Positions 1 through 5,678 of a stretch of DNA of 6,486 nucleotides are shown piece after piece. The position numbers and the translations under genes are program-made. The first letter of the stretch is position 1. Each line of letters starts with the position of its first letter. The DNA comes from JBCCEV01 sp039030125 (GTDB taxonomy: Bacteria > Pseudomonadota > Gammaproteobacteria > Ga0077536). Where the stretch lies: positions 1 to 6,486 of the forward strand of contig JBCCEV010000198.1 of the NCBI GenBank assembly GCA_039030125.1. Direction: 5' to 3'. The notes under the pieces were generated by a model. The model did not search any database and had not been told where the DNA came from. It worked only from the letters and a program-made list of their open reading frames with translations.

Positions 1-983
1 ATAACGTCTGCCGGCATCGCGGTAACAAGCTCGTTTGGGATTTTAAGGGCCATGCCAAGGCCTGCGCGTTTAGCTGCCGCTTTCATGGTTTCGTCTTCGA
101 CGGCAAGGGCGATCTGGTCTTTGTCCCAGAAGAGCAGAACTTCGCCGAGCCCCTGTGCCGCAAGCTCAACCTCCCACCCGTGAACGTGGGTACCTATGAA
201 GGTTTTATTTTTATCAACCTTCAAGACGAACCGGAAGAAACGCTCGAGCAATACTTGGGGCCCATTGCATCGCATTTGCGCGACTACCCGTTTCAACAAT
301 TACCGCAGCGCTACCATTACCAATCGTTTCAACGCTCGAACTGGAAATTGGCGCTCGACGCACAGTCCGAGGTTTATCACGTGCCTTATCTGCACGGGCA
401 GACCTGGCCAAACTTGTTTAATCGGCCCGACCGACCGCACGTCGAAGCGTTCGAGATGAAACTCTACGACCGGCACCGCTATGGCAACTGGCCCGGGAAC
501 CCCCACTACCAACCAAAGAACATCGAGACCTTCGCGCTCGGCAAATACAGCTCCATTACACGCCTTGGGAATGTCAACCAGCCAACCGGTCCGGGCATCA
601 ACAGCTCCGGCGCACCCGATTGGGGATTCGACATCGTTTATCTATTTCCCAATACCAATATCTTAATACTCGGCGGTGTGTGGCATACCCATCAATTCTG
701 GCCCTTGTCCGAGAATCGCCTAATGTGGGAGATCAAGATTCATATGCCAGGTGCTGAAACCGCTGGTGAGCGTTTTTCTGAGGAATATGGGCGAATTTTA
801 TTGCGTGACGCGCTCCGCGAAGACGGCACCACGCACGAGCACACGCAAGACGCACTGGAATCCGGTGCCATCGATTCGATCGTTCTACAAGATGAAGAGA
901 TGTTCGTGCGCCACAACTATTGGGCGGTCGAGCAAGAAGTTCGACACTGGCGCGACGGCGTGCGCGACCACATTAAATCCTAG
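1..983 (+). CDS. Rieske non-heme iron aromatic-ring-hydroxylating oxygenase, large (alpha) subunit, 5'-truncated
   Basis: Only the last 326 residues are in the window; the reading frame is open from base 3 and the N-terminus lies upstream. The GTG at 180 is an internal codon, because the Rieske motif lies before it. Numbering from the first full codon, the [2Fe-2S] ligands are C3-R-H5 and C25-R-F-H28. The 19 residues between the pairs exceed the usual 15-17. The catalytic domain shows N-W-K, then E123-V-Y-H126 and H131 as iron ligands, with D274 in an E-D-G context as the likely third ligand. The C-terminal stretch with E-E-M-F-V-R-H fits the family. E123 occupies the place of the bridging aspartate of naphthalene dioxygenase (D205); Glu there is known in some Rieske enzymes such as carnitine oxygenase CntA. 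These enzymes are cytoplasmic and use O2 with electrons from a reductase. The substrate is unknown. It is the first visible gene of the plus-strand row. Confidence 0.93.
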   Translation, partial: NVCRHRGNKLVWDFKGHAKACAFSCRFHGFVFDGKGDLVFVPEEQNFAEPLCRKLNLPPVNVGTYEGFIFINLQDEPEETLEQYLGPIASHLRDYPFQQLPQRYHYQSFQRSNWKLALDAQSEVYHVPYLHGQTWPNLFNRPDRPHVEAFEMKLYDRHRYGNWPGNPHYQPKNIETFALGKYSSITRLGNVNQPTGPGINSSGAPDWGFDIVYLFPNTNILILGGVWHTHQFWPLSENRLMWEIKIHMPGAETAGERFSEEYGRILLRDALREDGTTHEHTQDALESGAIDSIVLQDEEMFVRHNYWAVEQEVRHWRDGVRDHIKS

Positions 984-989
984 CCCGAC

Positions 990-1352
990 ATGCTGCCGGC
1001 AGCCTTTGCTGATCTCGAACCGCTCGCCGCCGCGGGTTGGTGCCTGGGCACCGAAACAGCGCGCGTGGAAAAGCGCCACCAAAGCACCAGAGACGAGCTA
1101 CAGGCGTTCTACGACACCTTTACACCGCGTTTGGAAGACGTGATCACTTACCTCGACGACTTCACGCTCAGCGAAATGCCGGAGCCCGAGACGAACCTTA
1201 TGCACCTGCTGCTAAGCATGGCGGAGGTGACTTTCGCGGTCGAAAAATTTGGTGCTGACGAGTCGACCTACGAGGGCTTACCGGCCGAGCGCTTCGTGCC
1301 GGTCTACGAGCATCCGGCGGGCGGTTTACACACCCCGTTCGAATACAAATAG
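990..1352 (+). CDS. Small conserved-looking protein of unknown function next to the Rieske oxygenase (120 aa)
   Basis: The 120-residue frame begins with ATG six bases after the stop of the oxygenase gene and ends 15 bases before the next gene. No clear Shine-Dalgarno sequence precedes it, so translation may be coupled to the upstream gene. The protein is acidic and apparently soluble: I see no signal peptide or membrane segment. It looks helical, with a charged middle (R-L-E-D-V-I-T-Y-L-D-D), a segment near L-L-L-S-M-A-E-V, and a Pro/Gly-rich end with a G-G-L-H-T-P motif. I recognise no catalytic motif. It does not resemble the usual Rieske beta subunit (a cystatin-like fold of about 160-190 aa). 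I recall similar short proteins beside Rieske oxygenases in other proteobacteria, but only as unnamed hypotheticals. A role as oxygenase partner is inferred from position only. The frame is likely real given its fit in the row. Confidence 0.75.
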   Translation: MLPAAFADLEPLAAAGWCLGTETARVEKRHQSTRDELQAFYDTFTPRLEDVITYLDDFTLSEMPEPETNLMHLLLSMAEVTFAVEKFGADESTYEGLPAERFVPVYEHPAGGLHTPFEYK

Positions 1353-1353
1353 C

Positions 1354-1360
1354 AAAGGAG
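1354..1360 (+). promoter_or_regulatory. Strong ribosome binding site for the RutB-like hydrolase
   Basis: AAAGGAG lies 7 bases before the ATG at 1368, just after the stop codon of the 120-aa gene. It fixes the start of the hydrolase and is the best Shine-Dalgarno site in the plus-strand row. Confidence 0.75.
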
Positions 1361-1367
1361 CGCCGCG

Positions 1368-2006
1368 ATGCTGCCGCCATTGTCACGCACCGCCTTGATC
1401 GTCATCGACATGCAAAACGGTTTCTGCGCCAAAGGGGGCTCGGGGGAACAGGCCGGGTTTGACATTACTCAATGTCGTGCGGCGATAGCACCCTGTCTGT
1501 CTTTGATCGAGGCCGCACGCGCTCACGCGCTGCCAATCATCTATACCCGCTTGGTGTGGCGAGAAGACTACCGCGACGGTGGGATCGTCACCGAGGCCGT
1601 GCTGCCCGGCGTAGTGGAGGCAAGAATGTGCGCGGCTAACACCTGGGACGCGGAGCTGATCGAGGAAATAAGACCTCGCGACGAGGAATTTGTGATCGAC
1701 AAGAACCGCTATAGCGCGTTCTATGGCACCGCCTTGAATTCCATACTGACAACGCACGACATCCGTCACCTAGTCGTGTGCGGCGTGACCACCAATATTT
1801 GCGTTGAAACGACGGTGCGCGATGCATCGCAGCGCGACTTCAGAACTTTCGTGCCGAGCGACGCCTGCGGGGAGATTGCGCCAGAGCGCCACGATTGGGC
1901 GCTGGCAACAATGGGCACTCGTTTTGGCTGGGTGGTCGATAGCACCGAGATCATCGATCAGTGGCAGGCCGATAGCGGCGGTCATCAAAAACGCGCGCAA
2001 TCGTAG
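1368..2006 (+). CDS. Isochorismatase-family cysteine hydrolase, RutB-like (ureidoacrylate amidohydrolase-like)
   Basis: This 212-aa protein has the complete catalytic triad of the isochorismatase/nicotinamidase family: D14 in V-I-D-M-Q-N, K112 in D-K-N-R-Y-S-A-F-Y, and C145 in G-V-T-T-N-I-C-V-E-T. The V140-T141 pair is the expected site of the conserved cis-peptide. Several segments closely recall RutB of E. coli, such as R-Y-S-x-F, I-R-H-L-V, and F-G-W-V plus D near the C-terminus. The Lys-to-Cys spacing of 33 also fits my memory of that enzyme. RutB hydrolyses (peroxy)ureidoacrylate, while relatives cleave biuret, N-carbamoyl compounds, nicotinamide or other amides. A cytoplasmic C-N hydrolase is therefore well supported, but the exact substrate is not. 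The neighbouring RidA-domain gene mirrors the rutB-rutC pairing, although no rutA, rutD or rutF is visible. The start at ATG 1368 is fixed by the AAAGGAG site. Length is typical of the family. Confidence 0.92.
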   Translation: MLPPLSRTALIVIDMQNGFCAKGGSGEQAGFDITQCRAAIAPCLSLIEAARAHALPIIYTRLVWREDYRDGGIVTEAVLPGVVEARMCAANTWDAELIEEIRPRDEEFVIDKNRYSAFYGTALNSILTTHDIRHLVVCGVTTNICVETTVRDASQRDFRTFVPSDACGEIAPERHDWALATMGTRFGWVVDSTEIIDQWQADSGGHQKRAQS

Positions 2007-2034
2007 TTTTTTTCCCCGCCTCACAACTTTGATT

Positions 2035-2040
2035 GGAGAG
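2035..2040 (+). promoter_or_regulatory. Ribosome binding site that points to a non-canonical ATT start
   Basis: GGAGAG lies just upstream of the ATT at 2046, with 7 bases between GGAG and that codon. There is no in-frame ATG, GTG or TTG between the upstream stop (2004-2006) and 2112. The TTG at 2112 has no Shine-Dalgarno sequence in front of it. The site therefore argues for initiation at ATT. Confidence 0.6.
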
Positions 2041-2045
2041 CCGCG

Positions 2046-3212
2046 ATTCAGTTAAGTGCGATTAAACCTGCTTCGTTTCCCTGGTTCGACTATTCACGTT
2101 ACTCGTTTTCTTTGGGCGTCGAAACCGGCTCCTTCGCCTATCTCTCAGGACACACAGCGTCCGAATTTGACGCGACAAGTCAACGGATCGTCATTAAAGG
2201 CGATATGAGCGCCCAGGTTAAAACCGCCTATCAGAAAATCGGTGCGATTCTAGAGGCCTCTGGTCGCTCTTATGCCGATGTGATCCGGGTGGTCGAATAT
2301 CTGAAACCCGAGGGCATCGAATGCTATGGCGAAGCCGCCGCTGTGCGCGAAGAAGTCTTCGGTGCCCACACGCCAACAGTCAATACCGTACCGGTCAAAA
2401 GTCTGCTCCGCCCCGATGCGTTGATAGAGATTGAAATCACGGCGGCGACACCGGGCGCCGCGCGCGAGAATCTCAAGACCTCCGTTAATGGCTCCGAAAG
2501 CGCCGGCGTCGTTTTTCTGCCCAGCATCTTGCCAACCGACGAGGGCGGTAACGTCATCGGCAAGGACGACATTGCCGGGCAAACGGAAGCGATATTTCAA
2601 AAAGCCGAACGCTTATTAAAAGCCCTGGGTTTGGGATTCGAGAACGTTGTCAAAACGCTTGACTACCTCACTAGCGAATCGCTCGAAAATTATCGTGCAA
2701 CCGGCGCCGTGCGAAAAAATTATCTTGGGCCCGTCTACCCAGCGGCGGCCGGAATTTTAATGCCACGATTGATTCACCCAGACAGTCTTATTCAATACGA
2801 TTTCATCGCCAGCCGCGACGAGCCCCAAGCGGTTAACCCTGGATGGTCGCGGTACGAAAAACTAACCTACTCCCCGGGCGTTAGAGCGGGCAAATTATTG
2901 TTCTTGGCGGGCCAAGGTGCCGTCAATCCCGAGACGGGTGAAGTGGAATTCTCAGATGACGTCGTGGCGCAAGGCGAATACATCTACACCAATGTAATCA
3001 AAGTCATCGAAGCCGCCGGCGGCGATGCGAGTAACCTGGTTAAAACCATCGAGTACGTCGTGCCCCAAGCGCTCAAAGCTTATCGCGGGATCGCCGAAGT
3101 ACGAACCAAATTGATGCGCGAACCTTACCCCGCTTCGACCGGCTTGGTCTGCGCGGCCCTGCTGCGACCCCAGATGCTGCTCGAAGTCGATCCGCTCGCC
3201 ATCCTCGACTGA
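2046..3212 (+). CDS. Triple-domain RidA/YjgF (Rid) family protein, probable ATT start, 388 aa
   Basis: Three consecutive RidA/YjgF-type domains are visible in one chain, at about residues 12-135, 143-256 and 268-388. Each has the family pattern: a strand ending in a small motif (Y-L-S-G-H, V-F-L-P-S, L-F-L-A-G-Q), an amphipathic helix before V-x-x-x-x-Y-L or similar, and a final strand near L-x-P-x-x-L-I/L. RidA normally is a homotrimer of ~130-residue subunits, so this chain could fold as a single-chain pseudotrimer (inference). The catalytic arginine of E. coli RidA (R105) aligns with V112, A234 and S364, so classic imine deaminase activity is doubtful. Other YjgF members act in catabolism, e.g. 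2-aminomuconate deaminase. The start is placed at ATT 2046 because of the GGAG site and because the encoded N-terminus (A-I-K-P-A-S-F-P-W-F-D-Y) reads as genuine protein. Starting at TTG 2112 would give 366 aa and drop it. A 39-base gap separates it from the hydrolase gene. Confidence 0.88.
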   Translation: MQLSAIKPASFPWFDYSRYSFSLGVETGSFAYLSGHTASEFDATSQRIVIKGDMSAQVKTAYQKIGAILEASGRSYADVIRVVEYLKPEGIECYGEAAAVREEVFGAHTPTVNTVPVKSLLRPDALIEIEITAATPGAARENLKTSVNGSESAGVVFLPSILPTDEGGNVIGKDDIAGQTEAIFQKAERLLKALGLGFENVVKTLDYLTSESLENYRATGAVRKNYLGPVYPAAAGILMPRLIHPDSLIQYDFIASRDEPQAVNPGWSRYEKLTYSPGVRAGKLLFLAGQGAVNPETGEVEFSDDVVAQGEYIYTNVIKVIEAAGGDASNLVKTIEYVVPQALKAYRGIAEVRTKLMREPYPASTGLVCAALLRPQMLLEVDPLAILD

Positions 3213-3222
3213 CGCCAACGTC

Positions 3223-3714
3223 ATGGCGTTGCTGACCGATGAGCTCAAGTCATGGATCGGCCGCGAGGTGCAATACGTCGCGCCCGAGCCATTGAGCACG
3301 GCTTCCATCCGCTATTTCGCCAGCGCATTGCGGGACGATAATCCCCTTTATCGCGATGATGAATTCGCTCGCGATTCTGGACACCCAAGCGTGATCGCGC
3401 CCCCGACCCTGGTCTGCGAAACCTGCCAATACGTCGACGGCCAGGCGAATGATGATGGCTATCTCGGGCATGAATGGGATCTGCCGTTAACACACTGCCG
3501 CCTGATCCGTGCTGGCAACGACTACGAGTTCTTGCAACCCGTGCTTGCGAGCGATGTGATCACCGCGAAGTGGACGCTCGAAAGTATCGATGAGCGTTCG
3601 CGCTCGAAGGGCGGTACGCAATTATTCGTCGTTTCTCTGGCTCAATATTTCAACCAGGACGGTACTCTGCTCGCGACCAACCGCGAGACGGTGGTCTACC
3701 AGCCGATTGCCTGA
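3223..3714 (+). CDS. MaoC-like / FAS1-type dehydratase, N-terminal-type hotdog half (HadA-like)
   Basis: This 163-aa protein looks like the non-catalytic half of a two-part hydratase/dehydratase of the MaoC hotdog family. Residues 31-50 (Y-F-A-S-A-L-R-D-D-N-P-L-Y) match the hydratase motif region. The aspartate (D38) is kept, but the catalytic histidine is replaced by Y43, as expected for a structural or substrate-binding subunit. I-A-P-P-T follows at 58-62, and the end (N-Q-D-G-T-L-L-A-T-N-R-E-T) is typical of the N-terminal FAS1-like dehydratase domain. The ATG lies 10 bases after the RidA gene, with no strong Shine-Dalgarno sequence. The next gene, 2 bases downstream, encodes a hotdog protein carrying Asp and His, so the two probably form a heterodimer that hydrates an enoyl thioester (inference from HadAB and split (R)-hydratases). 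Cytoplasmic. The acyl substrate is unknown. Confidence 0.85.
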   Translation: MALLTDELKSWIGREVQYVAPEPLSTASIRYFASALRDDNPLYRDDEFARDSGHPSVIAPPTLVCETCQYVDGQANDDGYLGHEWDLPLTHCRLIRAGNDYEFLQPVLASDVITAKWTLESIDERSRSKGGTQLFVVSLAQYFNQDGTLLATNRETVVYQPIA

Positions 3715-3716
3715 CC

Positions 3717-4133
3717 GTGGAAAAGCCAGTCTTAATCCAAATCGGGGACGAACTACCCGTTTGGCGCAAAACCTTTCAGCCTCACGATTTGGTTGCCTAC
3801 GGCGCGGCAACGTGGGACTGGCATCGTTCTCACTACGATAAGGATTGGGCAGCCCAGCGGGGGTTGGAGAAACCCATCATCGACGGGCAAATGTACGGCG
3901 GAGTCGTCGCGCAAGCCGTCATGGCATGGGCCGGTCCGCGTGGGTTTATCGAGAAGCTCTCTTTGAACTATCGATCAATCGCCTTCGCGGGCGACTCACT
4001 ACAGCTATCCGGGAAGGTTAGCGCTATCGAAAATACCGCAGAGACGTTCGTGTTCGTGCTTAGTCACAGGCTCAGCAAACGGGATGCGGTTATCGCCGAG
4101 GCGATGACTCGGGTACGAGTGCCCTCGCGCTAG
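3717..4133 (+). CDS. MaoC-like enoyl-CoA hydratase, catalytic hotdog half (HadB-like)
   Basis: The 138-aa protein starts at GTG 3717, two bases after the stop of its partner gene, which suggests coupled translation. It carries the (R)-hydratase core: D34-W-H-R-S-H39-Y-D41 preserves the catalytic Asp-x4-His spacing and the following Asp, preceded by Y-G-A-A-T. The usual G-D-x-N-P-L/I-H is altered (W before the Asp, H-R-S in place of N-P-L), so this is a divergent member. Downstream, P-I-I-D-G-Q-M-Y-G-G fits the helix that follows the motif, and N-Y-R-S-I-A-F-A-G-D matches the conserved late segment in which R/F and G-D recur across the family. It likely supplies the active site of a heterodimeric hydratase acting on an enoyl-CoA late in the degradation route. 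This is the last gene of the plus-strand row; it ends 13 bases from the end of the convergent Rieske gene. Confidence 0.85.
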   Translation: MEKPVLIQIGDELPVWRKTFQPHDLVAYGAATWDWHRSHYDKDWAAQRGLEKPIIDGQMYGGVVAQAVMAWAGPRGFIEKLSLNYRSIAFAGDSLQLSGKVSAIENTAETFVFVLSHRLSKRDAVIAEAMTRVRVPSR

Positions 4134-4146
4134 CAAGTCGGCGTTG

Positions 4147-5418
4147 TTACGAGGCGTGCGCGCACCCGAATGACTTGGAGTAACCTGCGTCGATCGGATT
4201 GGGGTGTTTTTCGACACTTTCCTTCAAGAACTGACGGCCTTCCGATAAGCGCCGTTCCCGCGCCGAAGCATCGTCATCTAACAAGGAATCCAGATAGTAG
4301 TTGAGCAGATGATGAATCGCGCGCTCTAGCTTGACCGTGGGCCCCGGGGTGAACCCGCGTGAGTTGACGCCAGTTTGTAGCGATTCAAGCATCGCTTCGT
4401 CCTCGGTCGCCACAAGGCGGATGAAATCGGCGTAGATTTGATTCTTTTCCGCGAAACCCGGGGTTTCAAAAAATTGCTCCGGAAGCTGCGTATAAATCGT
4501 GACCTGGGTTCGATTCACATCAATGGGCAACGCCACCCAGGGTTGAATCAAATCGTGACGGCCGAAAATATTCATCGTCGGCCTCACCCAAGTGGTGCAC
4601 CCTAATTTATCACTGACCTTCCCCTCCAACCACGGCATCGCTCCAAACAAGGTGACACCATTGGGCGCCATGGTTAGAGCCTCGTACACCGCGTTGTAGC
4701 CGTTACCGGTGAGGTTGAAGCGAAAGTCTTCAACCGGGAAATGTGCGCCAAAAGACGCTTTATGAATCACACCGACGTGATACATATCCATTAAGTTTTC
4801 CGGCACGAACTTCCAATTGCACGGCACCTCGAAAACAAACTTGTCGGAGGTTCGGGTATTTTCGGGCTGCAAGAAAGCAGCGAAGTCGCGCACGCCATCT
4901 TCGTCAAGGCAATCGGCAAGCGGGCGACAGTTAGGGTCGAAATTGATGAAAATATAGCCACCCCAGGTATCGATGTTCACCTGCGGCAACCGGCAAGACT
5001 TAAAGTCGAAATTCGCCACCTCTTGATTGTGAGGCGCGCCGCTTAAGCGACCGTCGGTCGCGTACGTCCAGGCATGATAGCGGCAAGTAAACCGCTTAGC
5101 GTTACCCTCACCGACCGCAACTTCAACCCCACGGTGCTGACAGAGATTTCGAAAAGCCCGCAGTTCGCCGTCGGCTCCGCGGCACACTAGCAACGGCTCG
5201 CCGGCGATCCGCATCGCGGCGTAATCACCGGGCTTCTCGAACTCCTCAAGGCGCCCCACGCACAACCATTCGCGCATGAAAATAGTGTCGATTTCGCGCT
5301 CGAAAATCTCTTGGGACGTGTAGTAAAAACCCGGGAGATGGCGGGCGTCGTAAAGCCCCGCTCTGGTTTTCTCAATGTTCGTGCGAAGTTCGGGATCAAG
5401 CTCGGCGATTGCTGGCAT
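4147..5418 (-). CDS. Rieske non-heme iron oxygenase, large (alpha) subunit, complete
   Basis: Starting at ATG 5418, the protein has 423 residues, a normal size for this family. The Rieske ligands are C93-Q-H95 and C112-R-Y-H115, with the canonical 16-residue gap. The catalytic domain has N-W-K (201-203), bridging D211, iron ligands H214 and H219, and D340 in a T-E-D-E context with E and L-Q-T-G downstream as the third-ligand region. All key residues are present. ATG 5418 is chosen because GGGGAG lies 7 bases upstream; earlier in-frame starts (ATG 5460, TTG 5487) lack such a site. The enzyme should oxygenate an aromatic or amine/alkyl substrate using electrons from an unlinked ferredoxin/reductase. 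Substrate unknown. It differs clearly from the plus-strand Rieske protein (Asp versus Glu at the bridge, shorter Rieske loop), so the two are not recent duplicates. It converges with the plus-strand operon and is presumably transcribed from the 5419-5678 region. Confidence 0.94.
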   Translation of the reverse strand: MPAIAELDPELRTNIEKTRAGLYDARHLPGFYYTSQEIFEREIDTIFMREWLCVGRLEEFEKPGDYAAMRIAGEPLLVCRGADGELRAFRNLCQHRGVEVAVGEGNAKRFTCRYHAWTYATDGRLSGAPHNQEVANFDFKSCRLPQVNIDTWGGYIFINFDPNCRPLADCLDEDGVRDFAAFLQPENTRTSDKFVFEVPCNWKFVPENLMDMYHVGVIHKASFGAHFPVEDFRFNLTGNGYNAVYEALTMAPNGVTLFGAMPWLEGKVSDKLGCTTWVRPTMNIFGRHDLIQPWVALPIDVNRTQVTIYTQLPEQFFETPGFAEKNQIYADFIRLVATEDEAMLESLQTGVNSRGFTPGPTVKLERAIHHLLNYYLDSLLDDDASARERRLSEGRQFLKESVEKHPNPIDAGYSKSFGCAHAS

Positions 5419-5425
5419 CAATGGT

Positions 5426-5431
5426 CTCCCC
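5426..5431 (-). promoter_or_regulatory. Ribosome binding site fixing the start of the minus-strand Rieske gene
   Basis: On the minus strand this reads GGGGAG, 7 bases before ATG at 5418. It supports a 423-aa product over the longer versions starting at ATG 5460 or TTG 5487. Confidence 0.7.
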
Positions 5432-5577
5432 GCGTGGCCGTGGATAGTGGGTTTAATCATGCTAGGTGAATGCTCTAGGCGCCGCAATGGCCGATTCTGG
5501 GCAGCCGGTGAGTGACGATTTGTTCTTCTCGTGGGTGTTTAGGCATCGCGAGGGTTCGAATTTTCCAACGTCGATAA

Positions 5578-5590
5578 AGGAAATTTTCCT
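5578..5590. repeat. 13-bp perfect inverted repeat, candidate operator
   Basis: AGGAAA and TTTCCT flank a single central T, a perfect dyad of 6-base arms, midway between the two divergent genes. A partial copy of one arm (TTTTCC) occurs at 5561-5566. Position suits a regulator site, but the arms are short and AT-rich, so chance is possible. Confidence 0.25.
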
Positions 5591-5665
5591 GCCGTTGACC
5601 GCAGCCATACCAACGGCCTGGATCGCTTACGAGAAATCGGGATCAATAAGGGCGCGAATCGATCC

Positions 5666-5672
5666 AAGGAGG
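5666..5672 (+). promoter_or_regulatory. Near-consensus ribosome binding site for the exported repeat protein
   Basis: AAGGAGG ends 6 bases before ATG 5679. A second ATG at 5674 is out of frame and meets a stop after one codon. The site decides the start at 5679, which also places a signal peptide at the N-terminus. Confidence 0.75.
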
Positions 5673-5678
5673 GATGAG

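Larger units (their letters stand above)
5419..5678. promoter_or_regulatory. Divergent intergenic region, presumed promoters for both flanking genes
   Basis: These 260 bases separate the divergent starts of the Rieske gene (minus) and the prenyltransferase-repeat gene (plus), so they should hold promoters for both. I find no convincing sigma-70 pair. A TTGACC at 5595-5600 lacks a good -10 partner on the plus strand. On the minus strand, TTGGAA (about 5561-5566) lies about 17 bases from a poor TGCCTA. A 13-base inverted repeat at 5578-5590 is a possible operator. An open frame runs through from a GTG at 5466 on the plus strand, but it has no ribosome site and reads like non-coding sequence. 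Confidence 0.45.

Noticed and set aside
180..983. GTG 180 as the start of the first oxygenase gene
   Set aside because: The same frame is open upstream to base 3 and encodes the Rieske cluster ligands, so the true start is outside the window.
1969..2013. Terminator after the RutB-like gene (T7 run at 2007-2013)
   Set aside because: Only a 4-base stem (CGAT/ATCG) can be drawn upstream with a long loop, and the next gene follows after 39 bases, so transcription most likely continues.
1368..3212. A complete rut pyrimidine operon
   Set aside because: Only RutB-like and RidA-type genes are present. RutA, RutD, RutE, RutF and RutG counterparts are absent, and the RidA protein is a triple-domain form without the catalytic Arg.
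4122..4154. Bidirectional terminator between the convergent genes (CCTCG/CGAGG)
   Set aside because: The stem is 5 bases with a loop of over 20 bases and has no T run on either strand.
5419..5487. Longer versions of the minus-strand Rieske protein (TTG 5487, ATG 5460)
   Set aside because: Neither has a Shine-Dalgarno sequence, whereas ATG 5418 has GGGGAG at 7 bases. The extra residues look unlike a Rieske N-terminus.
5466..5678. N-terminal extension of the last gene from GTG 5466 (71 extra codons)
   Set aside because: No ribosome site precedes it. The extension would cover the likely promoter region, and a near-consensus AAGGAGG plus a signal peptide mark ATG 5679 as the start.
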